Source: CANIGN01 sp041391385
GTDB lineage: Bacteria > Bdellovibrionota > UBA2428
NCBI GenBank assembly: GCA_041391385.1
Contig: JAWKOD010000007.1
Span: 124,001 to 188,000, forward strand
DNA length: 64,000 nucleotides
Direction of reading: 5' to 3'
The notes below the pieces were generated by a model, which was not told where the DNA came from, searched no databases, and worked only from the letters and a program-made list of their open reading frames with translations. Below, piece by piece: positions 34,477-42,393 of this stretch; the first letter of the stretch is position 1; the number at the start of each line of letters is the position of its first letter. A program made the translations under genes and the position numbers.

Positions 34477-35376
34477 ATGGACCTCAACGAAATAGCTGTT
34501 TTCATTAAAGTCGTACAAGCGGGAAGCTTTCGCCAGGCAGCGAAGCTCCTGGAAATGCCCAATTCTACCGTGAGTTCAAAAATTTCCTCTCTTGAAAAAA
34601 GACTTGGAATTACCCTCTTACAAAGAACAACCCGTAAGCTAAACCTTACGCAGGCTGGGCAAAGCTTTTACGAAGAATCTCTTGCGGGCCTCGTTCAAAT
34701 TAAAAATGCAGAAGCACGGGCCAATTTCAACCAGCAAGAAGTCCTAGGAACACTCAAAGTAACAGCTCCCGTAGAATTTGGTAATTACTTCCTTCCCCTC
34801 CTGAGTACTCAATATCTTAAGGCCTACCCAAAAATGAACCTTGAGTATCAACTCAGCGATACAGCAATTGACCTCATAAGCAACAGTGTTGATCTCGCAA
34901 TACGTATAGGAAACCTAAAAGACTCAAGTCTCATAGTTAAAAAAATTGGTTCTGTTCACTTCGGAGTTTTTGCAAGCCCAACTTATTTAAAAACACATGG
35001 CATTCCCAAGGAACCTAAAGATCTCAGCAAGCACTCTTGCATTCACTTTACCCAACTTGAAAACAACAAGTGGCACCTCAATTCCACTAAAAGCACCTCG
35101 ATTATCAATGTACAACCCAAAATCCGTAGCAACGAACTCAATATGATTAAAGCTCTTACAGCAGCTGGAGAGGGCATAGCCCTCCTCCCGGCCTTTACTT
35201 GCTGTGAGGAAATAAAGAGAAGAAAACTCATACGCCCTTTGCCCGAATGGAAAAGCAGTATCAAACCCGTACACTTTGTTTACCCAGCTCAAAAATACGT
35301 TCCTCCCAAAGTAAAAAGTTTTATGGAGATTACGCTCCAGCCCCTACAGGCGCTCTTAAGCGACAAAAGCGCATAG
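34477..35376 (+). CDS. LysR-family transcriptional regulator
   Basis: A 299-residue LysR protein. ATG 34477 is chosen: MDLNEIAVFIKVVQAGSFRQ is the family start, and an upstream ATG at 34450 lies inside the promoter. The helix-turn-helix region is GSFRQAAKLLEMPNSTVSSK (about 18-37), followed by LEKRLGITLLQRTTRKLNLT. The C-terminal LysR_substrate domain (from about 90) looks complete. It is divergent from the pirin gene and probably controls it and itself. Inducer unknown. No Shine-Dalgarno site; the -10 box lies six bases ahead. Confidence 0.88.
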   Translation: MDLNEIAVFIKVVQAGSFRQAAKLLEMPNSTVSSKISSLEKRLGITLLQRTTRKLNLTQAGQSFYEESLAGLVQIKNAEARANFNQQEVLGTLKVTAPVEFGNYFLPLLSTQYLKAYPKMNLEYQLSDTAIDLISNSVDLAIRIGNLKDSSLIVKKIGSVHFGVFASPTYLKTHGIPKEPKDLSKHSCIHFTQLENNKWHLNSTKSTSIINVQPKIRSNELNMIKALTAAGEGIALLPAFTCCEEIKRRKLIRPLPEWKSSIKPVHFVYPAQKYVPPKVKSFMEITLQPLQALLSDKSA

Positions 35377-35381
35377 ACCTA

Positions 35382-35411
35382 TTGACACCTCTTACATAGC
35401 ATTGCTATGTA
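35382..35411 (+). promoter_or_regulatory. padR promoter and 19-bp palindromic operator
   Basis: TTGACA at 35382-35387 and TATGTA at 35406-35411 with an 18-base spacer. Within it TACATAGCA (35393-35401) and TGCTATGTA (35403-35411) form a perfect 19-bp palindrome around one T. The ACAT...ATGT outer ends match the usual PadR half-sites, so self-repression is likely. Confidence 0.7.
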
Positions 35412-35423
35412 TTTTCCAAGGCT

Positions 35424-35753
35424 ATGGATATCAACAATTGGAAAATGCAAATGCGAAAGGGCTACCTCGAACTTTGCATCCTTGCACTTATTCATGAAAA
35501 GAAGAAACTCTATGGTCTTGAAATCCTAGAGCTTCTCTCAGAAGTTAAATTGAGTGTAAAAGAAGGAACACTCTACCCTCTTTTAAGTCGCCTTAGCGAA
35601 GACGGTCTTTTGAGTTCCAGCTGGGTAACTGAAAACAACAAAGGTCATCCGAGAAAGTTTTACTCCCTCACCAAAGACGGACAAAAACTCTCCAAAGAAA
35701 TGAATGAAGAATTTCAAAATATGATCAGTATTTTAGAAAAGTTAAAAAAATAG
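35424..35753 (+). CDS. PadR-family transcriptional regulator
   Basis: A 109-residue PadR protein, winged-helix, cytoplasmic. MRKGYLELCILALIHEKKKLYG opens the domain (two conserved blocks), VKEGTLYPLLSRLSEDGLL is the recognition region, and GHPRKFYSLTKDGQ the wing. Small C-terminal dimer helix only, so it belongs to the short PadR class. Eight bases separate it from the HAAS-domain membrane protein, and the pairing is a known two-gene module in which the membrane partner modulates PadR. Its own promoter carries a matching palindrome. Confidence 0.9.
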   Translation: MDINNWKMQMRKGYLELCILALIHEKKKLYGLEILELLSEVKLSVKEGTLYPLLSRLSEDGLLSSSWVTENNKGHPRKFYSLTKDGQKLSKEMNEEFQNMISILEKLKK

Positions 35754-35761
35754 GAGCTACG

Positions 35762-36664
35762 ATGTCTACAAACTCAAAACTTGAATCTTATCTTACTACA
35801 CTCAATGAACACCTAGGGGCCATCTCCGTAAGTGATCGCAGTGAAATCATCATGGAAATAAAAAGTCATGTCCTCGACGCTTCAGAAAAATCTCCAGACA
35901 AAAGCATTGAGGATGTATTAAAGGATTTTGGATCGGCTGAAAGCATTGCAAAAAAATACCTTGAAGAACGTGGAATTAAAACATCAACGAATACGCGCTC
36001 ACCTTTCACAACTTTCATAAAATGGGCATTTATTGCCAGTGCAGGGATTATGCTTCTACTCGGACTCACCCTTTTTATGATTATAAAAAGCTTAACCCCC
36101 TTTGTTTCCGTAAATGGTGACAAGGTTTCAATAATGGGTGGACTGATCCACGTAGATGACAACAACTTTCGTTTTGGTCACACGGTCTATGAGATCGATG
36201 GAAAATATAAGAGTTCCAAGTTAAAAGACGTAAAGATATTGGCCTCAAATGGAAAACTCGAATTTTCAGCTTCTCCCTCGAATGAAATCATATGGGACTG
36301 CAAAGTAGACCAAATAAAAGGCGTTCAACCTCTGAGCAAAGAATCTTACGTGGAGATTGACCTTAGAAAATACAAAGAACTCGACTGTGAAATTCAAATT
36401 CCGGCTCAGTTAAGCTCGACTGTTACTATGAGCAATGGAGTTATTGAACTCGAGGAGCCCGAAGGAAATTACGACCTCAGCCTACAAAATGGAGAGATAA
36501 AGATTTCTCCTTTGGATACTTATGCTTATAACTTTGATCTAAAAGTTAACCTTGGCTCACTCGACAAATTCACATCCAGTGCAGCTAAGAGTACAGGCAA
36601 TAAAAAAGCTATAAATATCAAAGCTCGCCTCGAAAACGGTAAGATTAAGAACTCAAGCGACTAG
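35762..36664 (+). CDS. HAAS-domain membrane protein with an adhesin-like exterior domain
   Basis: A 300-residue partner of PadR. Residues 1-70 form the HAAS-type helical domain (SYLTTLNEHLGAISVSDRSE, then EDVLKDFGSAESIAKKYL). A single transmembrane segment (about 85-107, WAFIASAGIMLLLGLTLFM) follows. The rest (110-300) is rich in short beta strands with repeating NG and SNG turns, like DUF4097-type beta-solenoid domains, and faces the periplasm. It follows a ribosome site GGAGC. It probably senses an envelope signal and relays it to PadR. The family link is known; the signal is not. Confidence 0.72.
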   Translation: MSTNSKLESYLTTLNEHLGAISVSDRSEIIMEIKSHVLDASEKSPDKSIEDVLKDFGSAESIAKKYLEERGIKTSTNTRSPFTTFIKWAFIASAGIMLLLGLTLFMIIKSLTPFVSVNGDKVSIMGGLIHVDDNNFRFGHTVYEIDGKYKSSKLKDVKILASNGKLEFSASPSNEIIWDCKVDQIKGVQPLSKESYVEIDLRKYKELDCEIQIPAQLSSTVTMSNGVIELEEPEGNYDLSLQNGEIKISPLDTYAYNFDLKVNLGSLDKFTSSAAKSTGNKKAINIKARLENGKIKNSSD

Positions 36665-36719
36665 GCCTCTAGGCTATTTCTGTCTTGATGGAAGAGAGCA
36701 AAAAAGCTAAAAGCCCAGT

Positions 36720-37700
36720 ATGAAAACTACCGGTGCAATAATCCTTTTTGCTCAGTTCTGCCTTTATTCATTTCAAATGAATGCCGGGCCTGTAGTGCAA
36801 AGTACCTTCAAGGGGCCTGTGGAACTTAAAGTCTGGCAACACTGGCAACAAAGCTGGAACGTAGAAAACGCCAGCCAAGACTATCTCTTCGAAATTCAAC
36901 GAGGAGAGGATCTTTCTCACACCCCATTTGTAAAAATAAAATTTAAAAACAACCAAGAAGGACTTCGTGCTCAAATCAACTGTGAGTCTTATGTTCCCAA
37001 GGATATGTGGTCTATGCACAAGGTGCAATCCGAAAACTATACTCAAAACTCGCTCACGACAGATCTCGAATCGAACTACTTTGTTTTTGAAAACGTACCC
37101 TGTGTAGACAGCCCTCAAACTAGAATTACGACTCAAATCAATTTCAAGATACTTAATAGCATGGGCGAAGAACTTTACAACGAATCACTTAGGCCGATGT
37201 ATCTTAGAGGAAAAAAGCAAAACTACTGGGATAACGAGATTCCTGCCTACAGTGCACATGCTGGCGAAGGCGAAATTTCAGTTGCAAATGGATTGAACGC
37301 TGAAAACGGACAGGACACTTGGGGAGAGACGCTTGTTCGCCCTACCCTTAACTTTGTTGACCGAAATCGTATGAAAAAAGATTCTTTCATAGGCCTTCAC
37401 CGCCATGAAAAAAATCAAGAGGCTTATTTAATAGAAGAAGGCCAAGCAACCATGATTGTGGGTGTAGCTTATAAAATTCAAGGTTCTGATGAAAGAGTAA
37501 CTCGCAAATGGAGTCTTGCAGGAGATACTCAAGAAACATCACAATTTAGTGCAAATGGTGGTTGGATCGAGGAACGGAGTATGAGCCCTGGACAAATATC
37601 AGTTATTGTCCCTAACCCCGATAGAGCTTCAACAGTTTACTTCCACGGTATTAAAGCCGAGGAAGATACTGTCTTTTTTACAATGGGAACAAAAAACTAG
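36720..37700 (+). CDS. Exported cupin-domain protein
   Basis: A 326-residue protein with a signal peptide (ends QMNA). Residues 25-170 look like a beta-rich N-terminal domain with two cysteine pairs (INCESYV, NVPCVD). Residues 190-326 hold a cupin barrel: FIGLHRHEKNQEAYLIEEG gives the HxH...E metal motif, and MSPGQISVIVPNP the second strand region. A bound metal is likely. No function recognised. It is 55 bases after the HAAS gene, in the same direction, possibly in the same operon. Confidence 0.68.
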   Translation: MKTTGAIILFAQFCLYSFQMNAGPVVQSTFKGPVELKVWQHWQQSWNVENASQDYLFEIQRGEDLSHTPFVKIKFKNNQEGLRAQINCESYVPKDMWSMHKVQSENYTQNSLTTDLESNYFVFENVPCVDSPQTRITTQINFKILNSMGEELYNESLRPMYLRGKKQNYWDNEIPAYSAHAGEGEISVANGLNAENGQDTWGETLVRPTLNFVDRNRMKKDSFIGLHRHEKNQEAYLIEEGQATMIVGVAYKIQGSDERVTRKWSLAGDTQETSQFSANGGWIEERSMSPGQISVIVPNPDRASTVYFHGIKAEEDTVFFTMGTKN

Positions 37701-37703
37701 TAC

Positions 37704-37937
37704 CTAAGCAACTTTTTGACTTGCTAAGTAGAGTTCTAATTTCTTTTCAAAGTCGACTGGCTTCGCGCCGTCACCACGAATAACACCCGCCATATACATT
37801 TCGAAATGCTCCTGGCAGAAGCCAAACTTTTTAGTTTTGCTTTTGCAGGCTTCAAATCGACAATGTGTTGGAGCAACTACACCGCCGTGTTCATGGTTGT
37901 TGTCATTTTTTTTGTTTTCAACTTTTTTTGTGCTCAT
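37704..37937 (-). CDS. Small zinc-knuckle-like protein
   Basis: A 77-residue cytoplasmic protein. CRFEACKSKTKKFGFCQEH gives a C-x4-C-x9-C-x2-H pattern that could bind one zinc ion. The N-terminus is lysine/asparagine-rich and likely disordered; the C-terminus has an amphipathic helix (FEKKLELYLASQK). It converges on the cupin gene, three bases between stops. An AAGAGGTT-like ribosome site precedes ATG 37937. Homologs of unknown role probably exist in related genomes; I do not recognise it. Confidence 0.55.
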   Translation of the reverse strand: MSTKKVENKKNDNNHEHGGVVAPTHCRFEACKSKTKKFGFCQEHFEMYMAGVIRGDGAKPVDFEKKLELYLASQKVA

Positions 37938-37990
37938 AATAACCTCTTGTATTTCCTAAAAGGCTTTCGACGCTGCGCGACGCACACTTA

Positions 37991-38014
37991 AGTTAAACTT
38001 TGAGTTAAACAATG
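37991..38014 (+). repeat. Tandem 12-bp repeat AGTTAAAC in the prkA upstream region
   Basis: AGTTAAACTTTG (37991-38002) is followed directly by AGTTAAACAATG (38003-38014), an exact match over eight bases and one helical turn apart. It lies between divergent genes about 140 bases from the prkA start. It may be a binding site for a regulator; nothing more can be said. Confidence 0.35.
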
Positions 38015-38150
38015 TTTTGACGCTCTAAAGACTCAACGCTGCCTGGAGAGGGAAATCAACGGGACTCAAGGCTAGACAACTTTCAGAAAAATTAAGAATT
38101 TGTAAACTAAGAGTGCGTGCTTTTTGGCGCTTACGTGGGATAATAAAATT

Positions 38151-40232
38151 ATGGCTTTCGATATTCATCAATTCGTGACCAAGAAAATGGACTTAGAAGC
38201 TTTTAAAAAAGCGCATTGGACGGGGTCGTTTCAAGACTACATCAACCTCGTGAGTGAAAATCCAAAGATCACACGAAATGCGTATCAACGTCTCTACGAC
38301 ATGATTATTTCATGGGGCTCAGAAGAGATTACAGATAATAAAAAGAAAGTAACTCGCTACAAATTTTTTGATGATCCCATTGATAATGGATTAGACGCGG
38401 TATTCGGACTTGAAATTTCATTGATGAAGCTTGTCAATATCTTCCATAGTGCAGCGAAGGGCTACGGTCCTCAGAACCGAGTCATTCTCCTACATGGTCC
38501 TGTAGGAAGTTCAAAATCAACAATCGTTCGAATGCTTAAAAAAGGTCTCGAACAATACAGCCGTACTGATGCTGGAGCACTCTACAGCTTTTCATGGGTG
38601 AATCCGGACAAAGAAGATATTCCTGTCTTCAAACAACTACAAGAACTTGGAATGGATGAATTCCCAGATCCCATGAACGAAGAACCTCTTAAATTGATAC
38701 CTGAAGATCTTCGTCCAAGTTTTGCGGAAGAATTTGCAAGAGGCAAAAAAGACTCTCGCATTGTAATTAAAGGCGATCTAAATCCTGCTTCACGCTTCTT
38801 CTTTGAAGAACTTATGAAGCACTATAAGGGAGATTGGTCTCGAGTCATAAGACACATTAAAGTTCGTCGTCTCGTATTTAGCGAGAAAGATCGCGTAGGT
38901 ATTGGAACCTTTCAACCCAAAGATGAAAAAAACCAAGACTCCACAGAACTTTCTGGTGATATTAACTACCGAAAAATTGACATCTTTGGATCAGACTCTG
39001 ACCCTAGGGCCTTTAACTTTGACGGGGAATTCAACATTGCCAACCGAGGTATTATTGAATTTGTAGAGATCTTAAAACTAGACGTAGCCTTTTTATACGA
39101 CCTCTTGGGTGCTTCTCAAGAGCATAAAATCAAACCTAAAAAGTTTGCTCAAACAGATATCGACGAAGTTATTATTGGTCACACCAACGAGCCTGAGTAC
39201 AAAAAACTCCAGAACAACGAGTTCATGGAAGCTCTCCGTGACCGTACTATAAAAGTAGATATTCCCTACATCACTAAGTGGAAATTTGAGACAGAGATCT
39301 ACAAAAAGACCTTTAATCGTGACCGAGTTCGTGGAGTTCACATTGCGCCCCACACACTTGAAATGGCTGCACTTTGGGCCGTATTAAGTCGGATAGAAGC
39401 TCCTAAAAAAGCTAATTTAAGCCTATTACAAAAAGTGAAACTCTATAACGGAAAAACTCTCCCTGGCTTTACCGAAGAGAACGTGAAAGAACTTCGTAAA
39501 GAAACCCTGCGCGAAGGCATGGATGGAATATCTCCACGCTATGTGCACGATAAGATCAGTAATGCTCTTGTGAATGAAGGCGAAGTTGCTGGCACACTCA
39601 ACCCCTTCATGGTTCTAAACGAGCTCGAAGGCGGGCTAAAGAGCCACAGCTTAATTAGCAGTGAAGAGAAAAAGAAACACTACCGTGAACTATTAGCCGT
39701 AGTTAAGATGGAATACGAAGATATCGTTAAAAACGAAGTTCAGCGTGCCATTAGTGCCGACGAAGAAGCTATTGCAAAACTTTGTGCGAATTACATCGAT
39801 AACGTAAAAGCACACACTCAAAAAGAAAAGGTTCGCAATACTTACACAGGTCAAGCCGAAGAACCCGATGAAAGACTTATGCGCTCTATTGAAGAGAAAA
39901 TCGATATCCCTGATATTCGAAAAGACGACTTCCGTAGAGAAATCATGAACTACATTGGAGCCCTTGCTCTTGAAGGCAAAACCTTTGACTACAAGACCAA
40001 TGAGCGTCTGCATAAGGCATTAGAACTTAAGCTTTTTGAAGATCAGAAAGACAGTATTAAACTTACAACGCTTGTTTCCAATGTGGTCGATAAGGCGACA
40101 CAAGAAAAAATTGATATCGTTAAAACTCGTCTTATCAAGAACTTTGGCTATGACGAAGTTTCTGCAACAGATGTGCTGCACTATGTAGCATCTATCTTTG
40201 CACGTGGTGACAGCAAGCAAAGTCGAAGCTAA
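38151..40232 (+). CDS. prkA: PrkA-family serine protein kinase
   Basis: Cytoplasmic P-loop kinase of the PrkA/YeaG family, 693 residues. I chose ATG 38151 (MAFDIHQF); the frame begins earlier at 38124 but those residues fall on the promoter (GATAAT six bases before ATG). The AAA-type N-terminal domain has Walker A HGPVGSSKST near residue 115, and the C-terminal protein-kinase-like domain follows from about 360 (VHIAPHTLEMAALWAVLSRI, then ISPRYVHDKIS). E. coli YeaG acts in the stationary-phase stress response with YeaH and YcgB; those partners are not in this window. Substrates are unknown. It appears monocistronic, followed 24 bases later by yceI. Confidence 0.9.
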   Translation: MAFDIHQFVTKKMDLEAFKKAHWTGSFQDYINLVSENPKITRNAYQRLYDMIISWGSEEITDNKKKVTRYKFFDDPIDNGLDAVFGLEISLMKLVNIFHSAAKGYGPQNRVILLHGPVGSSKSTIVRMLKKGLEQYSRTDAGALYSFSWVNPDKEDIPVFKQLQELGMDEFPDPMNEEPLKLIPEDLRPSFAEEFARGKKDSRIVIKGDLNPASRFFFEELMKHYKGDWSRVIRHIKVRRLVFSEKDRVGIGTFQPKDEKNQDSTELSGDINYRKIDIFGSDSDPRAFNFDGEFNIANRGIIEFVEILKLDVAFLYDLLGASQEHKIKPKKFAQTDIDEVIIGHTNEPEYKKLQNNEFMEALRDRTIKVDIPYITKWKFETEIYKKTFNRDRVRGVHIAPHTLEMAALWAVLSRIEAPKKANLSLLQKVKLYNGKTLPGFTEENVKELRKETLREGMDGISPRYVHDKISNALVNEGEVAGTLNPFMVLNELEGGLKSHSLISSEEKKKHYRELLAVVKMEYEDIVKNEVQRAISADEEAIAKLCANYIDNVKAHTQKEKVRNTYTGQAEEPDERLMRSIEEKIDIPDIRKDDFRREIMNYIGALALEGKTFDYKTNERLHKALELKLFEDQKDSIKLTTLVSNVVDKATQEKIDIVKTRLIKNFGYDEVSATDVLHYVASIFARGDSKQSRS

Positions 40233-40256
40233 GATTCTCTTTAACAGGAGAATCTT

Positions 40257-40835
40257 ATGAATAAACTATTTATTGCCCTTGTGGCTCTTGCTATGAACCT
40301 AAACGCTTGGTCAACCCCCATGAAGGTTGACCCAAGCAAATCCAAAGTTGGATTTAGTATTTTCAAATTTAAAATTGGAAAACCTGTAGCTGGCGAATTC
40401 AAGAAATTCACAGGTACCTTCGATGTCGATGCCAAAACAAAACTCCTAACGAGTGCAAATGGAGATATTGTTGCTGAATCGATAGACACTGACTCAGGAA
40501 AAAGAAACAAACATCTTAGATCAGCAGATTTTTTTGATGTTGCTAACTATCCAAACATTACTTTCAAGCTCACAAAACATACAGGCAGCTTAAAAGACGG
40601 AACCATAACTGGATTTCTTACAATGAAGAAAATAGAGAAGCCCATTACACTTAAAGCTGTGGTGACCAATGCTGATCCAAAAAATTATGCCATCACACTC
40701 AAAGGAAAAATAAATCGTAAAGATTTTAACATTACTTGGAATGACGTTTTGGACAAAGGCGGTTTTGTACTTGCCGATGAAGTTGACCTAGAACTTAACA
40801 TTCAGGGCGCAGAAGTTGCTCAAGAGGCCATCTAA
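40257..40835 (+). CDS. YceI-family periplasmic lipid-binding-like protein
   Basis: A 192-residue exported protein with a signal peptide ending NAWS. The YceI lipocalin-like barrel is clear: KVDPSKSKVGFSIFKF at the start, SIDTDSGKRNKHLRSADFFD in the middle, and FLTMKKIEKPITLK. Family members bind polyprenoid or amide-type lipids in the periplasm. AACAGGAGAATC is a strong ribosome site. It follows prkA by 24 bases and may be read with it. The C-terminus ends in Glu/Ala-rich residues. Confidence 0.87.
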   Translation: MNKLFIALVALAMNLNAWSTPMKVDPSKSKVGFSIFKFKIGKPVAGEFKKFTGTFDVDAKTKLLTSANGDIVAESIDTDSGKRNKHLRSADFFDVANYPNITFKLTKHTGSLKDGTITGFLTMKKIEKPITLKAVVTNADPKNYAITLKGKINRKDFNITWNDVLDKGGFVLADEVDLELNIQGAEVAQEAI

Positions 40836-40841
40836 TAATAG

Positions 40842-41903
40842 CTAAAAATACTCTTTAAGCATTGAAAATAATCTCAGAGCCTCAGCGCTCTGAGAATGAA
40901 TCAGCGTCCAGTTAAACTTTAACAATACGACAACCACAGCGGGTATCATGCAAAGAGAAATATACTGAACAATAACTTTTGTGCGCAAACGCTCCATACC
41001 TTTATAAAGCACATTCATCATTACAAAAGGACCAAAAAAAATACCGAGAGTTGCAGCTGCAGCTCCGGCAAAACCAGCAAGCTTCCAGCCATAATAGGTC
41101 GCACCTATGACAACAGGTCCAGGGCTTAAGTTGCCGAGTAAAATACCCGTATTAAAAGCATCTCTAGAGAGCAGGCCTGTTTTAACAAGTTCACGGTCAA
41201 TATAAGGAAAGAGCATATAGCCCGTTCCAAACACAACTAAACTTGCCACAAAGAAAAGAACAAAGACCCCGAGTGCCGTAAAGGAATAAAGTCGTGCGCG
41301 TTGTGGAACAAGTTTGTAAAACGAAACCCCTAGTAAGACTGCAAACGCCAACATTTCAATTTCCATTCGCTCATAAACCGCAAACGTTAAAGAAGCCAGC
41401 ATTATAGAAGTAAATATGAGGGCCCTCCACTGCTGAGTCACAGGAAAGTTTGCCCAAGCATCTCGCATCAATTTATAAGAAGCCTTTAAAATTAAATAAA
41501 CGATATAGAACTTAAAAAACCAAACTAAAGTAAGAGCCATAGTCGGAGGAATCATCTCTGCGATAAAAACCTCTAAGAAATTCCAAAGCATGATGATTAA
41601 AAATGCTGGAAGTATATAAAAAATCAGAGCCAGAAAAGATCCCCAGACTCCAAAAAACTTTCGCCCAAGGGCAATGGCCATAAGTGAAGAGATGGGCCCG
41701 GGTAACAGCTTTAACATCCCCATCCGCTCTAAAAATTCTTTTTCACTCAACCAGTTTCTACGACGAACGTAGGCATCGCGCATAAGGCTCATTGTAACTA
41801 AAGGCCCACCAAAGCCCGTAGCGCCCACTCGAAACATACTCAGACAAAAATGTAAAAGATTAGGTTCCTCTTCAGACCTCTCTATAGAGTTAGCTTTAGC
41901 CAC
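40842..41903 (-). CDS. Chromate transporter ChrA family
   Basis: An inner-membrane protein of 353 residues with about ten helices. The chromate-transporter repeat is seen in the N-terminal half (RVGATGFGGPLVTMSLM, WLSEKEFLE, LLPGPISSLMAIALG) and again in the C-terminal half (FGTGYMLFPYIDRE, LGNLSPGPVVIGATYYG). It is a little shorter than the usual 390-400. The transporter exports chromate in known members, but uptake of other oxyanions is possible in distant ones. Single gene, convergent on yceI. Confidence 0.8.
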   Translation of the reverse strand: MAKANSIERSEEEPNLLHFCLSMFRVGATGFGGPLVTMSLMRDAYVRRRNWLSEKEFLERMGMLKLLPGPISSLMAIALGRKFFGVWGSFLALIFYILPAFLIIMLWNFLEVFIAEMIPPTMALTLVWFFKFYIVYLILKASYKLMRDAWANFPVTQQWRALIFTSIMLASLTFAVYERMEIEMLAFAVLLGVSFYKLVPQRARLYSFTALGVFVLFFVASLVVFGTGYMLFPYIDRELVKTGLLSRDAFNTGILLGNLSPGPVVIGATYYGWKLAGFAGAAAATLGIFFGPFVMMNVLYKGMERLRTKVIVQYISLCMIPAVVVVLLKFNWTLIHSQSAEALRLFSMLKEYF

Positions 41904-41959
41904 AAGAAACTTTTAGCACGTAGAAAGGTTGTAGGCACTTGAACAAATTTAGGTCGCTT

Positions 41960-42292
41960 CTAGATTTCACGGGCAAACTGAATGAGCTTCTCGAGCTCTT
42001 TTTTAGCGTCGTTCAAGAAAACTTTTTGTACACCTTGCATTGTGAGCTGTGTTCCAGTCGTAGAGTTTCCCTCTTCCTTCAAATATTTCTTAGCTCCAGG
42101 AATAGAATAACCCTCAACATAAAGAAGATGTTTAATTTTAAGAAAGTTTTTTACGTCTTCATCGTCAAAGAGGCGCTGGCCGCGACCCGTTTTGTTGGGC
42201 TTAAGTTGTGGAAACTGTGACTCCCAAAACCTCAACACATGTGCAGGAACTCCAATTTTTTCAGCTGCGTCTTTGATTCGATAGTAAGCCAT
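41960..42292 (-). CDS. MerR-family regulator downstream of pheT
   Basis: A small MerR-type DNA-binding protein of about 110 residues. I chose ATG 42292 (MAYYRIKDAAEKIGVPAHVL), as the family begins there; the frame extends to 42358 through an unlikely, basic stretch. The recognition region is HVLRFWESQFPQLKPNKTGRGQR, shown here as two blocks, then FDDEDV. It lacks a long effector domain. A MerR gene after pheST is a common arrangement in this branch of bacteria, in place of ihfA. A 7-bp inverted repeat TTGACGC/GCGTCAA (42302-42308 and 42336-42342) lies just upstream. Confidence 0.8.
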   Translation of the reverse strand: MAYYRIKDAAEKIGVPAHVLRFWESQFPQLKPNKTGRGQRLFDDEDVKNFLKIKHLLYVEGYSIPGAKKYLKEEGNSTTGTQLTMQGVQKVFLNDAKKELEKLIQFAREI

Positions 42293-42393
42293 ACTTCTAT
42301 TTTGACGCCTTTTTGATGATTTTTGACGGTTTAATGCGTCAAATAATAGTCGCTTCAAGTGGAAACTAAAAGATGAGGCTTTCTCGACAGAGA

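Noticed and set aside
38124..38150. N-terminal nine-residue extension of PrkA
   Set aside because: Lies over the GATAAT promoter element and is not conserved; ATG 38151 fits the family.
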